Below, piece by piece: positions 18,122-27,779 of a stretch of 64,000 nucleotides of DNA. Below the pieces are notes generated by a model. The model had not been told where the DNA came from. It saw nothing but the letters and a program-made list of their open reading frames with translations, and did not search any database. A program made the translations under genes and the position numbers. The stretch comes from Desulforhabdus amnigena. GTDB taxonomy: Bacteria; Desulfobacterota; Syntrophobacteria; Syntrophobacterales; Syntrophobacteraceae. Position 1 is the first letter of the stretch; each line of letters starts with the position of its first letter. Location: NCBI RefSeq assembly GCF_027925305.1, contig NZ_BSDR01000001.1, forward strand, positions 1,391,001 to 1,455,000, read 5' to 3'.

Positions 18122-18196
18122 TCCCGCTTTCCCTATTGCCAGCATCTATTTGCCTTTTTCATTTTTCGTTGTGAACGTTCCGGTCATGGGAGTTAG
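18122..18196 (-). repeat. Dispersed repeat, family C copy 1
   Basis: On the minus strand it begins AACTCCCATGACCGGAACG, continues CACAACGAAAAATGAAAAAGG and ends GGGAAAGCGGGA. It aligns with 47822-47897 with few mismatches and with the copy at 53944. It lies upstream of nosL copy 2 in the same orientation as that gene. It is too short and too interrupted to be coding. Confidence 0.7.
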
Positions 18197-18313
18197 GGAC
18201 ATTGAAAATAGTGATCCTCTAGAAAACAGAACATGTTGCCATGGTGCATAGTGCAAAATAGAAGGTTTCAATGACCCGGCCCTGCCAAAATATGAGCTTT
18301 CCGGGTCGTCTGA

Positions 18314-18709
18314 CTATAGCTTGCGCCTGAGAAGGACAACACCGGGAGGCTCCCATCCAAGGGCACGGTAGAAAGGCACAGCGTCATGCCACACATCAGC
18401 GATCAGGATGTGAACGCCTCGGTCCGCGAGCTGCATCTCGATGTGCTTCAGAAGTCCCTTTCCGATGCCTCGCCCTTTTTCGGTTGGCGCGACAATCAGT
18501 TCGCTGAGGTATGCCCGAAAGCCGAGATCATGGGCACACGCAAAGCCGAGGATATGCGCGTTCTCTTCCCATACGAGCGCCAGACCGGCTGCGGTACCGA
18601 TAGCCTTGACCAAAATCTCATCAGACCAGTCACCCTGCCAAAAACCTGGCTCTGACTCCATCAGTTCGCGAATTGCCGGAACATCTTTACGCTTTGCTAC
18701 TCGAATCAT
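18314..18709 (-). CDS. GNAT-family N-acetyltransferase
   Basis: A 131-residue GNAT protein of unknown substrate. Motif A is YLSELIVAPTEKGRGIGKGLLKHIE, with the acetyl-CoA-binding RGIGKG loop (about residues 80-86), and motif B is AVPFYRALGWEPPG. I chose the ATG at 18709, directly after a GGAGGA site; the frame extends to 18739 without a better signal. A weak inverted repeat (GACCCGG/CCGGGTC) at about 18272-18308 could end transcription. It follows uvrA on the same strand but is 234 nt away. Confidence 0.82.
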   Translation of the reverse strand: MIRVAKRKDVPAIRELMESEPGFWQGDWSDEILVKAIGTAAGLALVWEENAHILGFACAHDLGFRAYLSELIVAPTEKGRGIGKGLLKHIEMQLADRGVHILIADVWHDAVPFYRALGWEPPGVVLLRRKL

Positions 18710-18943
18710 TCCTCCTCCCCGCTGCCACCGGCCACGCAAACATGAATCAGCAGGCTGTTGAAAAACTTACAAACGCCAGTGCATGTCACTTCACTGTTCA
18801 TATATGCACTTATCTGCACTTTTATGCCAACAATATTTGCATTTGCGTCTTCTATTACGAGCATTCCCCTTGTTTTTTTCCGGAACTCTTACCGTTATCG
18901 AAAACAAGAAAGCAAGCCGACAGCAATTCTCATTTTGAAAAAC

Positions 18944-21900
18944 CTACACCCCCCTGCCCCCCTCGAGGGAAGACAGAACTGAAGGGCAGAATGCCTCTTC
19001 CCGGCTTCCGTAGTGCAGCAGGGCTTTTGCCGTAACTGAGAGTTCCGCATCTTTCAAGATCTCTTCCGGAGTCCCCTCGGCAACGATTTGCCCCCCGCTT
19101 TGCCCGCTGCCGGGCCCCATGTCGATGACATAATCACTCGCCCAGACGAGATCCATGTTGTGTTCGATGACCACGACGGTGTGCCCCCGCCTTGTGAGGG
19201 CATGCAGCACATCCAGGAGTCGCTTCACGTCGGCGCGATGCAAACCGGTGGTGGGTTCATCCAGGATGTAAAGGGTGGGAATTCTGTTGCTTCCCAGTTC
19301 CCCCGCCAGCTTGATCCTTTGAGCCTCTCCCCCTGAAAGGGTCGGGCTGGGCTGCCCCAGTGTCAGGTATCCCAATCCGAGATCGCTCAAAATTTGCAAG
19401 GGCCTTGCAATCTTCGGATAAGCCTCGAAGTACTGGGCCGCTTCTTCGACGCTCATGGACAAGACGTCCGAAATATTCCTGTCCCTGTAGGTGATACTCA
19501 GGGTTTCGGCATTGAAACGCGATCCCCGGCAGGTTTCGCAGGGCACGAAGACGTCAGGCAGAAAATGCATCTCCACCCGGGACTCCCCCTGCCCTTTGCA
19601 ATCTTCGCAGCGTCCGCCCTTGACATTGAATGAAAAACGCCCTGGAGAAAACCCTCGCGCCCTGGCTTCGGGGAGCATGGCGAACAACTTGCGGATTTCA
19701 TCCCATACCCCGACATAGGTTGCGGGAATGGACCTTGGAGTCCGCCCGATGGGATTGTGATCCACCTCGAGGACGCGGTGAACCGCTTCGAAACCCGCCA
19801 TACTCTCCCAACCATCGGATTTTCCTGCATACCGCCTTCCGAGCTGTTCCAGAAGCCCATGATAGATCACTTCGTGTACCAGCGTGCTCTTGCCGGCCCC
19901 CGAGACTCCCGTCACGCAGGTCAGGGTGCCGAGGGGAATACGCACGTGTACGTTTTTAAGATTTCTCGCTTTTACTCCGAAAAACTCCAGCCATCCCGAG
20001 CTGCCGGGCACATTTTTTCCGCTTATCTCGAAAAGCTCTTCCAGGGGATGCCCGAACCACTGCCCCGTGAGCGTCTGCTGATCGCCGCACAAATCGGAAA
20101 AATCCCCCTGAGCCACCAGTCGTCCGCCTCCCTTTCCCGCTTCGGGCCCCAATTCCATGAGGGTATCTCCCCGTTTCATGGTTTCGGCGTCGTGCTCCAC
20201 CACCACGATGGTGTTCCCTTTCTCTTTGAGCTGCTGCAGACTGGTCAGCAGCCGCTTGTTGTCGCTGGGATGCAGTCCGATGGTCGGTTCGTCCAGGATG
20301 TAGCAGATGCCCCGCAAATTGGAACCCAGCTGAGCCGCCAACCGGATGCGCTGGGTTTCCCCGCCCGAGAGGGTGTCTCCCGAGCGGTCCAGGGAGAGAT
20401 AGTCGAGCCCCACTTCCCGCAGGAAAGCGATTCGGTCCAGGATTTCTTTGGTGATAGGCCCCGCAATGGGTGATTCGTGGGGTTCAAACAGGAACGATTG
20501 CCATTGCTTCTGAAAATCGGAAATGCTGAGCCGTACCAGTTTCCCGAGAGTCCATCCCTTGAACCGGACGGACCGGGCCTGGGCATTGAGGCGCTCTCCT
20601 CCGCAGGAAGAGCAGGGAACATCATCATATAAAGGTTCCAACGCGCCGGGGGCCTTATCCATTTCCGTCATTTCGGCAATCATGGCAAGAAGGCCCTGGG
20701 ATTTTCCCTTATCTCCATTCAGCATGACATTTCGCGTCTTCGCGTCGATCTCGCGAAGGGGCTTTTCGGGATCCACCCCGAGGTTTTCGATCCAGTACCG
20801 CTCCATCCTGCGCCCCGGGGCCTTGAAATCATTGCACCAGACAAAAGATCTGAGGAACTTGAGAAGTCCGTCCTTCAGAGGAGTCTCTTCCGGCCCCAGG
20901 AGCCTCTCCAGATTGAGACGCCTGTCCGTGCCGATTCCATTGCATTGGGGACAAGCTCCGTGGCGGCTGTTGAAGGAAAAGAGCCGGGGATCGAGAGGAG
21001 CCAGTCCCTTCCGGCAATGGGCACAAAAGAGATGTTCGCTGTAGACCTTGTGACTCTCCCCTTCCAGGTGCAGGGAGCCTCCCCCGAGAGCAAGAGCCTG
21101 CCTCACTTTTTCAGCCAGTTTGCCCCTGGGATCTTCCGAGGGCCCCACTGCCGCGACCAGTACCTCGATGTCATGCTCCCGGTGCCGGGCCAGAACGGGC
21201 AGGGGTTCCAGGGGAAGCCATTTTCCGTCCACACGGACCGCGTCAAATCCCATCTTCTTCAACCGCAGGAAAAGTTCCCGGTAGATGCCCTTTCGGCCCC
21301 GGATCAAGGGAGCCACCAGTCGGATTTCCCTTTCTGCGGCTTCCTCCTCCACCATGGAAAGGATTTGATCGAAGGTGAGAGCCGTCAATTCCCGGCCGCA
21401 GTCGGGGCAGTGCTGGCGCCCCAGCTTGGAATAGAGAAGCCGCAGAAAATGATAAATTTCCGTGACGGTGGCCACCGTGGAGCGCCGATTGAGCTGACTT
21501 GTCCGTTGCTCGATGGCGACGGTGGGAGGCAACCCCAGGATCTGGTCCACATCCGGCTTTTCCAGGATTTTGAAATACTGCCGGACATAACTGGAAAGAC
21601 ATTCCAGGTAGCGGCGCTGCCCTTCGGCAAACAAAACATCGAAGGCAAGTGTGGATTTGCCGGAACCGCTCAGACCCGTCAGAACTACCATCTCATCTCT
21701 GGGAATGCGAATTTCTTCCAACTGAAGGTTGTGCTCACGAGCTCCCCGGATAATGATGGAATCGGGAAATACGGGAAAAGGACTGTTTGAAGGGGCCGGT
21801 CCCATGCAAGACGGCTCGACGGAAAGGGACGATTCTCCAACGCCGTGAACGCGGATCACCTCCTCAGGATAGGTTTCATGAGCTTCACCGATTTCCGTTC

Positions 21901-24772
21901 CATGATCGTGCTTGCTGGAAGAACGATCGAAGATCGCGGGGCCTGCGGAAAATTCCCGGGAAGGTCCAATTTCTTCAAAACGCTGCTTCAAGAATTTGCC
22001 GGTGCGGCTCTCGGGATGAACCGACACCACATCCGGCGTCCCCTCCACCACCACCGTTCCTCCCCCCTCACCGCCTTCGGGACCCAGGTCAATGAGCCAG
22101 TCGCATGCCTGGAGCAAATCCAGGTTGTGCTCCACAACCAGCACGGTGTTTCCCATATCCACCAGTCTCTGAAGCACATCGAGCAGCTTTTGCATGTCAT
22201 GGGGATGCAGCCCCGTGGTGGGTTCATCCAGAAGAAAAAGATTGTGATTCCTCTTTCCTCTCTGCGTGGACCGGGTTTTGCCGGATGCGAGGTAGTGGAC
22301 CAGCTTCAACCGCTGGGCCTCTCCTCCGGAAAGGGTGCTCAAAGGCTGGCCCAGCCGCAGATAGTCCAGCCCGATGGCCACAATGGGTTCCAACGCTTTC
22401 ACCAGGGGTTCATGATCGGCGAAACGTTCCAGGAGTTCCTGAGCGGTGCATTCCAGAATGTCGCCAATGGAAAGCCCCTGGATGCGAATGTCGAGAATTT
22501 CCTCTTTAAAGCGGCGGCCCCCGCACTGGGGACACCGGATGAAGACATCCGCCAGGAACTGCATTTCCACACGTTCGAACCCTTCGCCCTTGCAGAGTTC
22601 ACAGCGGCCTCCGGGCACGTTGAAGGAGAAGTGCGCAGCGGAATAGCCTCGCGCAGCAGCTTCGGGAGTCTGAGCCAAAAGCTTTCGCAATGGATCCAGG
22701 ACCCGCGTGTAAGTCAGAAGATTGGCTCGCGGAGTCCGCCCGATGGGCTGCTGATCCACCAGGACCATTTCGTCGATCTCCCCGGTTCCCTCCAGACCTT
22801 CACAGGCGCCCGGAGTGTCGGTAGGCTTGCCGACGGACCGCAGCCAGTTGTAATAGAGGGTTTTTTCCATGAGCGTGCTCTTCCCGGAGCCTGACACGCC
22901 GCTCACTCCCACGAGCAATCCCAGGGGAAACCGGACGGTGATATTTTTCAGGTTGTTTTCGCTCGCCCCTTTGACTACAAGAGCTTTCCGCCAGTCCGGC
23001 GAGCGGCGTTTTCGAGAGGAACCGACGGCAAGTCGCCCCCCCAGATATCCTCCCGTGAGACTGCGTTCGCATGCGGCCAATCCCATGGGGGGGCCCTGAT
23101 AGATGACTTCCCCGCCCTTTTCTCCGCCGCCCGGTCCGATATCGATCACTTCATCGCAAAACCGGATCATGTCTGGATCGTGTTCCACCACCACCACGCT
23201 GTTGCCCAGTTGCACCAGGCGGTGCAGCTGGGTCATGAGGCGCTTCTGATCCCTGGGATGTAGCCCCACGCTGGGCTCATCCAGCACATAGAGCACATTC
23301 ACCAGCGCCGACCCCAGGGCGCGCGTGAGGTGCACCCTCTGCACTTCGCCCCCAGAAAGGGTGCGGGACTGCCGGTCCAGGGAAAGGTATTCCAGCCCCA
23401 CCGAACGCAGGAACTGGAGGCGGCTCTGGATTTCACTCACCAGAAGCGCTGCAGCCGGGTCCGATTCCAGTTCGGGCCAGGGCTTTGAGAAAAAAGCATG
23501 GCAGCGCTCTATGGACCAGGCTCCCAGGGTCCCTATATCCACTCCCCGCAGGCGATAGAGAAGCGCCGCATCCTGATACCTCGTGCCCCCGCAGGCTTCG
23601 CACGGCGCATAGGCCCGGTAGCGGGAGAGGAAAACACGCACGTGCATTTTGTAAGTTTTGGTCTCCAACCATTCGAAGAAACCTTGAACACCATAATAAT
23701 CCTTCGTTCCCGCAACGATCTTCCGGCGCGACTCTTCGTCCAGCTCCTCAAAGGGGACATCGACGGAAATTCCTTCCGCGCGGCAAAAGTCCAGCAATTC
23801 CTCGTATTCCGTCCGGTCCGTCCCCCAGGGTTTGATGGCTCCATCACGCAAGGATTTCTTTACATCCGGTATGACCAGGTTCATGTCCACACCGATGGTC
23901 CTGCCGAAACCCTTGCATTGAGGACATGCCCCGAGAGGGCTGTTAAAGGAAAAAAGATTGGGGGTGGGAGGTGGAATCACCGTCCGCGTTCGGCAATGGG
24001 CACAGGTGAGGTCGCTGCTGAACCATCGTTCTTCGTCGGGCAGGATAATGACGGCCAGCCGCCCCCGCCCCGCTCTGAAAGCGGTGGAAAGGGAGTCCAT
24101 CACACGCTCCTGCGCGGCCTTTCCCCAGGAAAGTCTGTCCACGACCACCAGCATTTCACGGCCCTTCAACGATTTTATCTCGGCCGGTTTCAAGGACTCC
24201 AGGTCCAGGGTCTTCCCCTGAGAATAAAAACGCATGAATCCTTCAGCAATGAGGTGTTGCGGCCAATCTTTCGAGTCTGGGGGCGTATAGGGAAAAGTGA
24301 TGAGCACCCGACTGCCCTCGGAAGTACTCTTCAGATGCTGAAAAATGCTTTCCGGCGTGTCCCGAAGGATCGGCTGCCGGCAGGTAGGACAATGGGGCAC
24401 GGCGAGTCGCGCGTAAAGCACTTTGAGATAGTCGTTGATTTCCGTGATGGTCCCCACGGTGGAGCGCGAACTGCGCACGGCCGTTCCCGATTCGATGGCG
24501 ATGCTCGGGGGAATTCCCTCGATGAGCTCGGCTTCGGGCGGGTCCATGCGTTCCAAAAACTGCCTGGCATAGGGGGAGAATGTTTCGACGTAGCGCCTCT
24601 GCCCCTCGGCGTAAAGCGTGTGAAGTGCAAGGCTTGACTTGCCGGAACCGCTCACTCCGCTCACAGCGATCAGCTTAAAAAGAGGCACATCCAGATTCAG
24701 GTTTTTGAGGTTGTGCTGGCAGACTCCACGCAAACGAATGATTCGATCGTTATTCAACTCTACTGACTCCAT
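18944..24772 (-). CDS. uvrA: Tandem (double-length) excinuclease subunit UvrA
   Basis: UvrA recognises bulky DNA lesions and loads UvrB. Normal UvrA is about 940 residues with two ABC modules; this 1942-residue protein carries two consecutive UvrA units and four ABC modules. Walker A motifs are GVSGSGKSSLA (about 38), GVSGSGKSTLM (about 620), GLSGSGKSTLA (about 1030) and GVSGAGKSTLV (about 1615). Four LSGGE signatures and several CxxC zinc modules are also present. The junction (about 950-1010) is a Ser/Glu/His-rich linker. Fused UvrA is known from Chlamydiae. The last residues (EGGRGV) are encoded by a segment resembling the family A core. mutS is divergent across 289 bp. Confidence 0.94.
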   Translation of the reverse strand: MESVELNNDRIIRLRGVCQHNLKNLNLDVPLFKLIAVSGVSGSGKSSLALHTLYAEGQRRYVETFSPYARQFLERMDPPEAELIEGIPPSIAIESGTAVRSSRSTVGTITEINDYLKVLYARLAVPHCPTCRQPILRDTPESIFQHLKSTSEGSRVLITFPYTPPDSKDWPQHLIAEGFMRFYSQGKTLDLESLKPAEIKSLKGREMLVVVDRLSWGKAAQERVMDSLSTAFRAGRGRLAVIILPDEERWFSSDLTCAHCRTRTVIPPPTPNLFSFNSPLGACPQCKGFGRTIGVDMNLVIPDVKKSLRDGAIKPWGTDRTEYEELLDFCRAEGISVDVPFEELDEESRRKIVAGTKDYYGVQGFFEWLETKTYKMHVRVFLSRYRAYAPCEACGGTRYQDAALLYRLRGVDIGTLGAWSIERCHAFFSKPWPELESDPAAALLVSEIQSRLQFLRSVGLEYLSLDRQSRTLSGGEVQRVHLTRALGSALVNVLYVLDEPSVGLHPRDQKRLMTQLHRLVQLGNSVVVVEHDPDMIRFCDEVIDIGPGGGEKGGEVIYQGPPMGLAACERSLTGGYLGGRLAVGSSRKRRSPDWRKALVVKGASENNLKNITVRFPLGLLVGVSGVSGSGKSTLMEKTLYYNWLRSVGKPTDTPGACEGLEGTGEIDEMVLVDQQPIGRTPRANLLTYTRVLDPLRKLLAQTPEAAARGYSAAHFSFNVPGGRCELCKGEGFERVEMQFLADVFIRCPQCGGRRFKEEILDIRIQGLSIGDILECTAQELLERFADHEPLVKALEPIVAIGLDYLRLGQPLSTLSGGEAQRLKLVHYLASGKTRSTQRGKRNHNLFLLDEPTTGLHPHDMQKLLDVLQRLVDMGNTVLVVEHNLDLLQACDWLIDLGPEGGEGGGTVVVEGTPDVVSVHPESRTGKFLKQRFEEIGPSREFSAGPAIFDRSSSKHDHGTEIGEAHETYPEEVIRVHGVGESSLSVEPSCMGPAPSNSPFPVFPDSIIIRGAREHNLQLEEIRIPRDEMVVLTGLSGSGKSTLAFDVLFAEGQRRYLECLSSYVRQYFKILEKPDVDQILGLPPTVAIEQRTSQLNRRSTVATVTEIYHFLRLLYSKLGRQHCPDCGRELTALTFDQILSMVEEEAAEREIRLVAPLIRGRKGIYRELFLRLKKMGFDAVRVDGKWLPLEPLPVLARHREHDIEVLVAAVGPSEDPRGKLAEKVRQALALGGGSLHLEGESHKVYSEHLFCAHCRKGLAPLDPRLFSFNSRHGACPQCNGIGTDRRLNLERLLGPEETPLKDGLLKFLRSFVWCNDFKAPGRRMERYWIENLGVDPEKPLREIDAKTRNVMLNGDKGKSQGLLAMIAEMTEMDKAPGALEPLYDDVPCSSCGGERLNAQARSVRFKGWTLGKLVRLSISDFQKQWQSFLFEPHESPIAGPITKEILDRIAFLREVGLDYLSLDRSGDTLSGGETQRIRLAAQLGSNLRGICYILDEPTIGLHPSDNKRLLTSLQQLKEKGNTIVVVEHDAETMKRGDTLMELGPEAGKGGGRLVAQGDFSDLCGDQQTLTGQWFGHPLEELFEISGKNVPGSSGWLEFFGVKARNLKNVHVRIPLGTLTCVTGVSGAGKSTLVHEVIYHGLLEQLGRRYAGKSDGWESMAGFEAVHRVLEVDHNPIGRTPRSIPATYVGVWDEIRKLFAMLPEARARGFSPGRFSFNVKGGRCEDCKGQGESRVEMHFLPDVFVPCETCRGSRFNAETLSITYRDRNISDVLSMSVEEAAQYFEAYPKIARPLQILSDLGLGYLTLGQPSPTLSGGEAQRIKLAGELGSNRIPTLYILDEPTTGLHRADVKRLLDVLHALTRRGHTVVVIEHNMDLVWASDYVIDMGPGSGQSGGQIVAEGTPEEILKDAELSVTAKALLHYGSREEAFCPSVLSSLEGGRGV

Positions 24773-25061
24773 TCCGAAAAAAAATACGCCGTAAGCAGGC
24801 AGGCATCGCTTCTTGAGCTTTTCAATTTAACTCATGTCTTTCCCGTTGGGAACGGGTGGAAGATTCCCGGAAGATATCCCGTGAATGTTAAAGAATATTG
24901 CTTGCAGGCTTACGAATTCGAGCAAGCATTTCCTTGCCGTCTACATCCGACTGCCTACTGAACGAAACTATTCCTTGATCTTGCACCTTGCAACGGATAA
25001 GAATTCTTCACATCATCCAAAAAACGCATGAAGATTCTTTAACTCAGATCCAAAGGAATTC

Positions 25062-27779
25062 ATGAAAAACGAGACCACCACCAAACCGACCCCTATGATG
25101 CAGCAATACCTGGAAATCAAGGCCCGGTATCCCGATGCCTTGCTGCTCTACCGCATGGGGGATTTCTATGAAATGTTCATGGACGATGCGGTTACAGCCG
25201 CTCCCATTCTTGAAATTGCCCTCACTTCCCGCGACAAGAATTCCGAAAATCCCATCCCCATGTGCGGCGTTCCCTATCATGCGGCCGAGGGATACGTGGC
25301 CAGGCTGGTGGCCTCGGGAAGGAAGGTCGCCATCTGCGACCAGATCGAAGATCCCAAAAAGGCAAAAGGGCTGGTTCGCCGTGAAGTGACGCGGGTCATC
25401 ACTCCCGGACTCATCCTTGAAAGTCAAAATCTTTCCGCCAAAAAGCCCAACTTTCTTGCAGCCGTCTCCAGGTCAAAGCGCGCGATGGTTTTCGGACTCG
25501 CTTATCTCGATGTTTCCACGGCAGAATTCAGAGTCGTGGAAGTCGATTCAGAAGAGGCGCTGCAGGAAGAGATCCTTCGAGTTTCTCCCAGGGAGCTGCT
25601 GATCCCCGACGGAGAAGATCCCCTCTGGGTGCATCAGCTTCAGAGGAGAATGGATTTCACCCTGACCTCCCTCGACCGGATAGACTTCGACAGACACCGT
25701 TCCGAAGAGCGGTTGGTGGAACATTTTCAGGTTCATTCTCTGGAAGGATTCGGAATACAGAACATGGAACAGGGGATCGAGGCGGCTGGGGCCATCCTTG
25801 CATACATGCAAGCCAATCTCCTGGGAAAATGCGATCACATACGAAAGCTCCTTCCCTACAGCCGCTCGGACTACATGATTCTGGACGAAGCCACCGTACG
25901 CAATCTGGAAGTCTTCCAATCTTCAAGCTTTCAGGGACGCCAGGGTTCACTTCTCTCCGTTCTGGATCGAACACGCACTTCTATGGGCGGCCGCAAGCTT
26001 CAACAATGGCTGCGCTATCCCCTGCTGGATCTGGACCGGATCAAAGCAAGGCAGGAAGCGGTGGCGGAGCTTGTAGAACATGCCGAGCTTCGAACGGAGA
26101 TTTTGAATTGTCTCGAGGGGATGAACGATATAGAGAGACTCAACAGTCGAAACTGCACGGGGACCTCCACACCGCGCGACCTGGTGGCTTTGAAAAAGTC
26201 CCTCCAGGTTTTGCCCGCCTTGAAAAAGATGCTCCACTCGTGCCGCAGTCCCCTGCTCCAAGAGCTCGACCAATCATGGGATGAACTGAGCGATGTGGCG
26301 GAACTCCTCGAGGCGACTCTCACCGACCCGCCTCCCCTCACTTTGGCTGCGGGAGGGGTAATCCGGCAGGGAGTTCACCAGGAACTCGATCATTACGTGC
26401 GCCTCAGCCGGGATGCCAAAAGCTGGATGGCTGAATACGAGGCCAGGGAACGTCAAGAGACGGGCATTTCCTCCCTCAAGGTCCGGTTCAATAAGGTTTT
26501 CGGATATTACATCGAGCTTTCCAAGTCAAATCTCTCCGCGGTCCCTTCTCACTATTTCAGGAAGCAGACCTTGGTCAATGCAGAACGCTTCATCACCGAA
26601 GAGCTCAAGACCTTTGAAACGCAGGTTCTGGAAGCGGATGAAAAGCGACAGGAACTGGAACAGCAGCTTTTTGTGGAGCTTCGTCAGGCGATCGTGCAGG
26701 AAAGCGAACGTATCCAGTCCATGGCCGGGAATGTGGCACGGCTGGACTCTCTGGCATCGTTGGCGGAAGCGGCTGCTAAAAATGACTACTGCCGGCCGGT
26801 CCTGGACGGGGGAGAGGTCATTTCCATACGCGACGGGCGTCATCCCGTTATCGAACAGTTCCTGCAGGAAGGCAGCTTCGTTCCTAACGACATTCACCTG
26901 GATCAGGAAAAACAGCAGATCATTATCCTCACCGGCCCCAATATGGCTGGAAAATCCACTATCCTGCGTCAGGTGGCGCTCATAGTCCTTATGGCTCAAG
27001 TGGGGAGTTTCATCCCGGCTTCAGCCGCCCGGATCGGTCTCGTAGACAGGATATTTACCCGCGTGGGCGCATCGGACGACCTCGCCCGGGGACGCTCCAC
27101 CTTCATGGTGGAGATGCAGGAAACCGCCAACATTCTCCATCAGGCCAGCCCCAGGAGTCTGATCATTTTGGACGAAATCGGCAGGGGAACGAGCACCTTT
27201 GATGGTTTGAGCATCGCATGGGCCGTAGCAGAGCATTTGCACGATTTCAAAGATGTTGGTATAAAGACTCTTTTTGCCACGCATTACCATGAGCTCACGG
27301 CCATGTCGGAGACCCGCCCGCGGGTAAAAAATTTCAACGTGGCAATCAAAGACTGGCAGAATGAGATCCTCTTTTTCCACAAGCTGCTCCCTGGAGGGGC
27401 CAACAGAAGCTATGGTATCCAGGTGGCTCAACTGGCAGGCATGCCCCAGGAGGTGACCCAGCGTGCCAAAGAAATCCTTGCGGGTCTGGAAAGCGGGCAG
27501 ACATCTCTCGTTCCGAGGCCGGGGCCGGAACAAAGAAGGAGCCGACGATTCAAGGAAGAAGACACGGCGATTCAGCTCAGCCTTTTCAAACCATCCCTGC
27601 AATGGCTGCGGGACCAGATCATGGCGCTGGACCTCGATCATGTGACTCCTTTTACCGCCCTGCAAACACTGTATGCTCTCAAAGAGCAGATACGAAACGG
27701 CGGCATGGAGCCGGAGAAGAAGATTGCTCCCCATGAAACGGCCGGTCAGGTTCTAAGAGAGATAAGCAAGAAAAGATGA
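25062..27779 (+). CDS. mutS: DNA mismatch repair protein MutS
   Basis: Recognises base mismatches and small loops and starts repair with MutL. This 905-residue protein has the mismatch-contacting motif GDFYEMF (about residues 33-39) in domain I. The core and clamp domains follow, then an ABC-type ATPase with Walker A TGPNMAGKSTILRQ (about residue 625), LARGRSTFMVEM and Walker B LIILDEIGRGTSTFDG, then the C-terminal dimerisation tail. It overlaps the next gene by 4 nt (ATGA) and is divergent from the tandem uvrA, so two repair systems share one upstream region. mutL is not in the window. Confidence 0.97.
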   Translation: MKNETTTKPTPMMQQYLEIKARYPDALLLYRMGDFYEMFMDDAVTAAPILEIALTSRDKNSENPIPMCGVPYHAAEGYVARLVASGRKVAICDQIEDPKKAKGLVRREVTRVITPGLILESQNLSAKKPNFLAAVSRSKRAMVFGLAYLDVSTAEFRVVEVDSEEALQEEILRVSPRELLIPDGEDPLWVHQLQRRMDFTLTSLDRIDFDRHRSEERLVEHFQVHSLEGFGIQNMEQGIEAAGAILAYMQANLLGKCDHIRKLLPYSRSDYMILDEATVRNLEVFQSSSFQGRQGSLLSVLDRTRTSMGGRKLQQWLRYPLLDLDRIKARQEAVAELVEHAELRTEILNCLEGMNDIERLNSRNCTGTSTPRDLVALKKSLQVLPALKKMLHSCRSPLLQELDQSWDELSDVAELLEATLTDPPPLTLAAGGVIRQGVHQELDHYVRLSRDAKSWMAEYEARERQETGISSLKVRFNKVFGYYIELSKSNLSAVPSHYFRKQTLVNAERFITEELKTFETQVLEADEKRQELEQQLFVELRQAIVQESERIQSMAGNVARLDSLASLAEAAAKNDYCRPVLDGGEVISIRDGRHPVIEQFLQEGSFVPNDIHLDQEKQQIIILTGPNMAGKSTILRQVALIVLMAQVGSFIPASAARIGLVDRIFTRVGASDDLARGRSTFMVEMQETANILHQASPRSLIILDEIGRGTSTFDGLSIAWAVAEHLHDFKDVGIKTLFATHYHELTAMSETRPRVKNFNVAIKDWQNEILFFHKLLPGGANRSYGIQVAQLAGMPQEVTQRAKEILAGLESGQTSLVPRPGPEQRRSRRFKEEDTAIQLSLFKPSLQWLRDQIMALDLDHVTPFTALQTLYALKEQIRNGGMEPEKKIAPHETAGQVLREISKKR

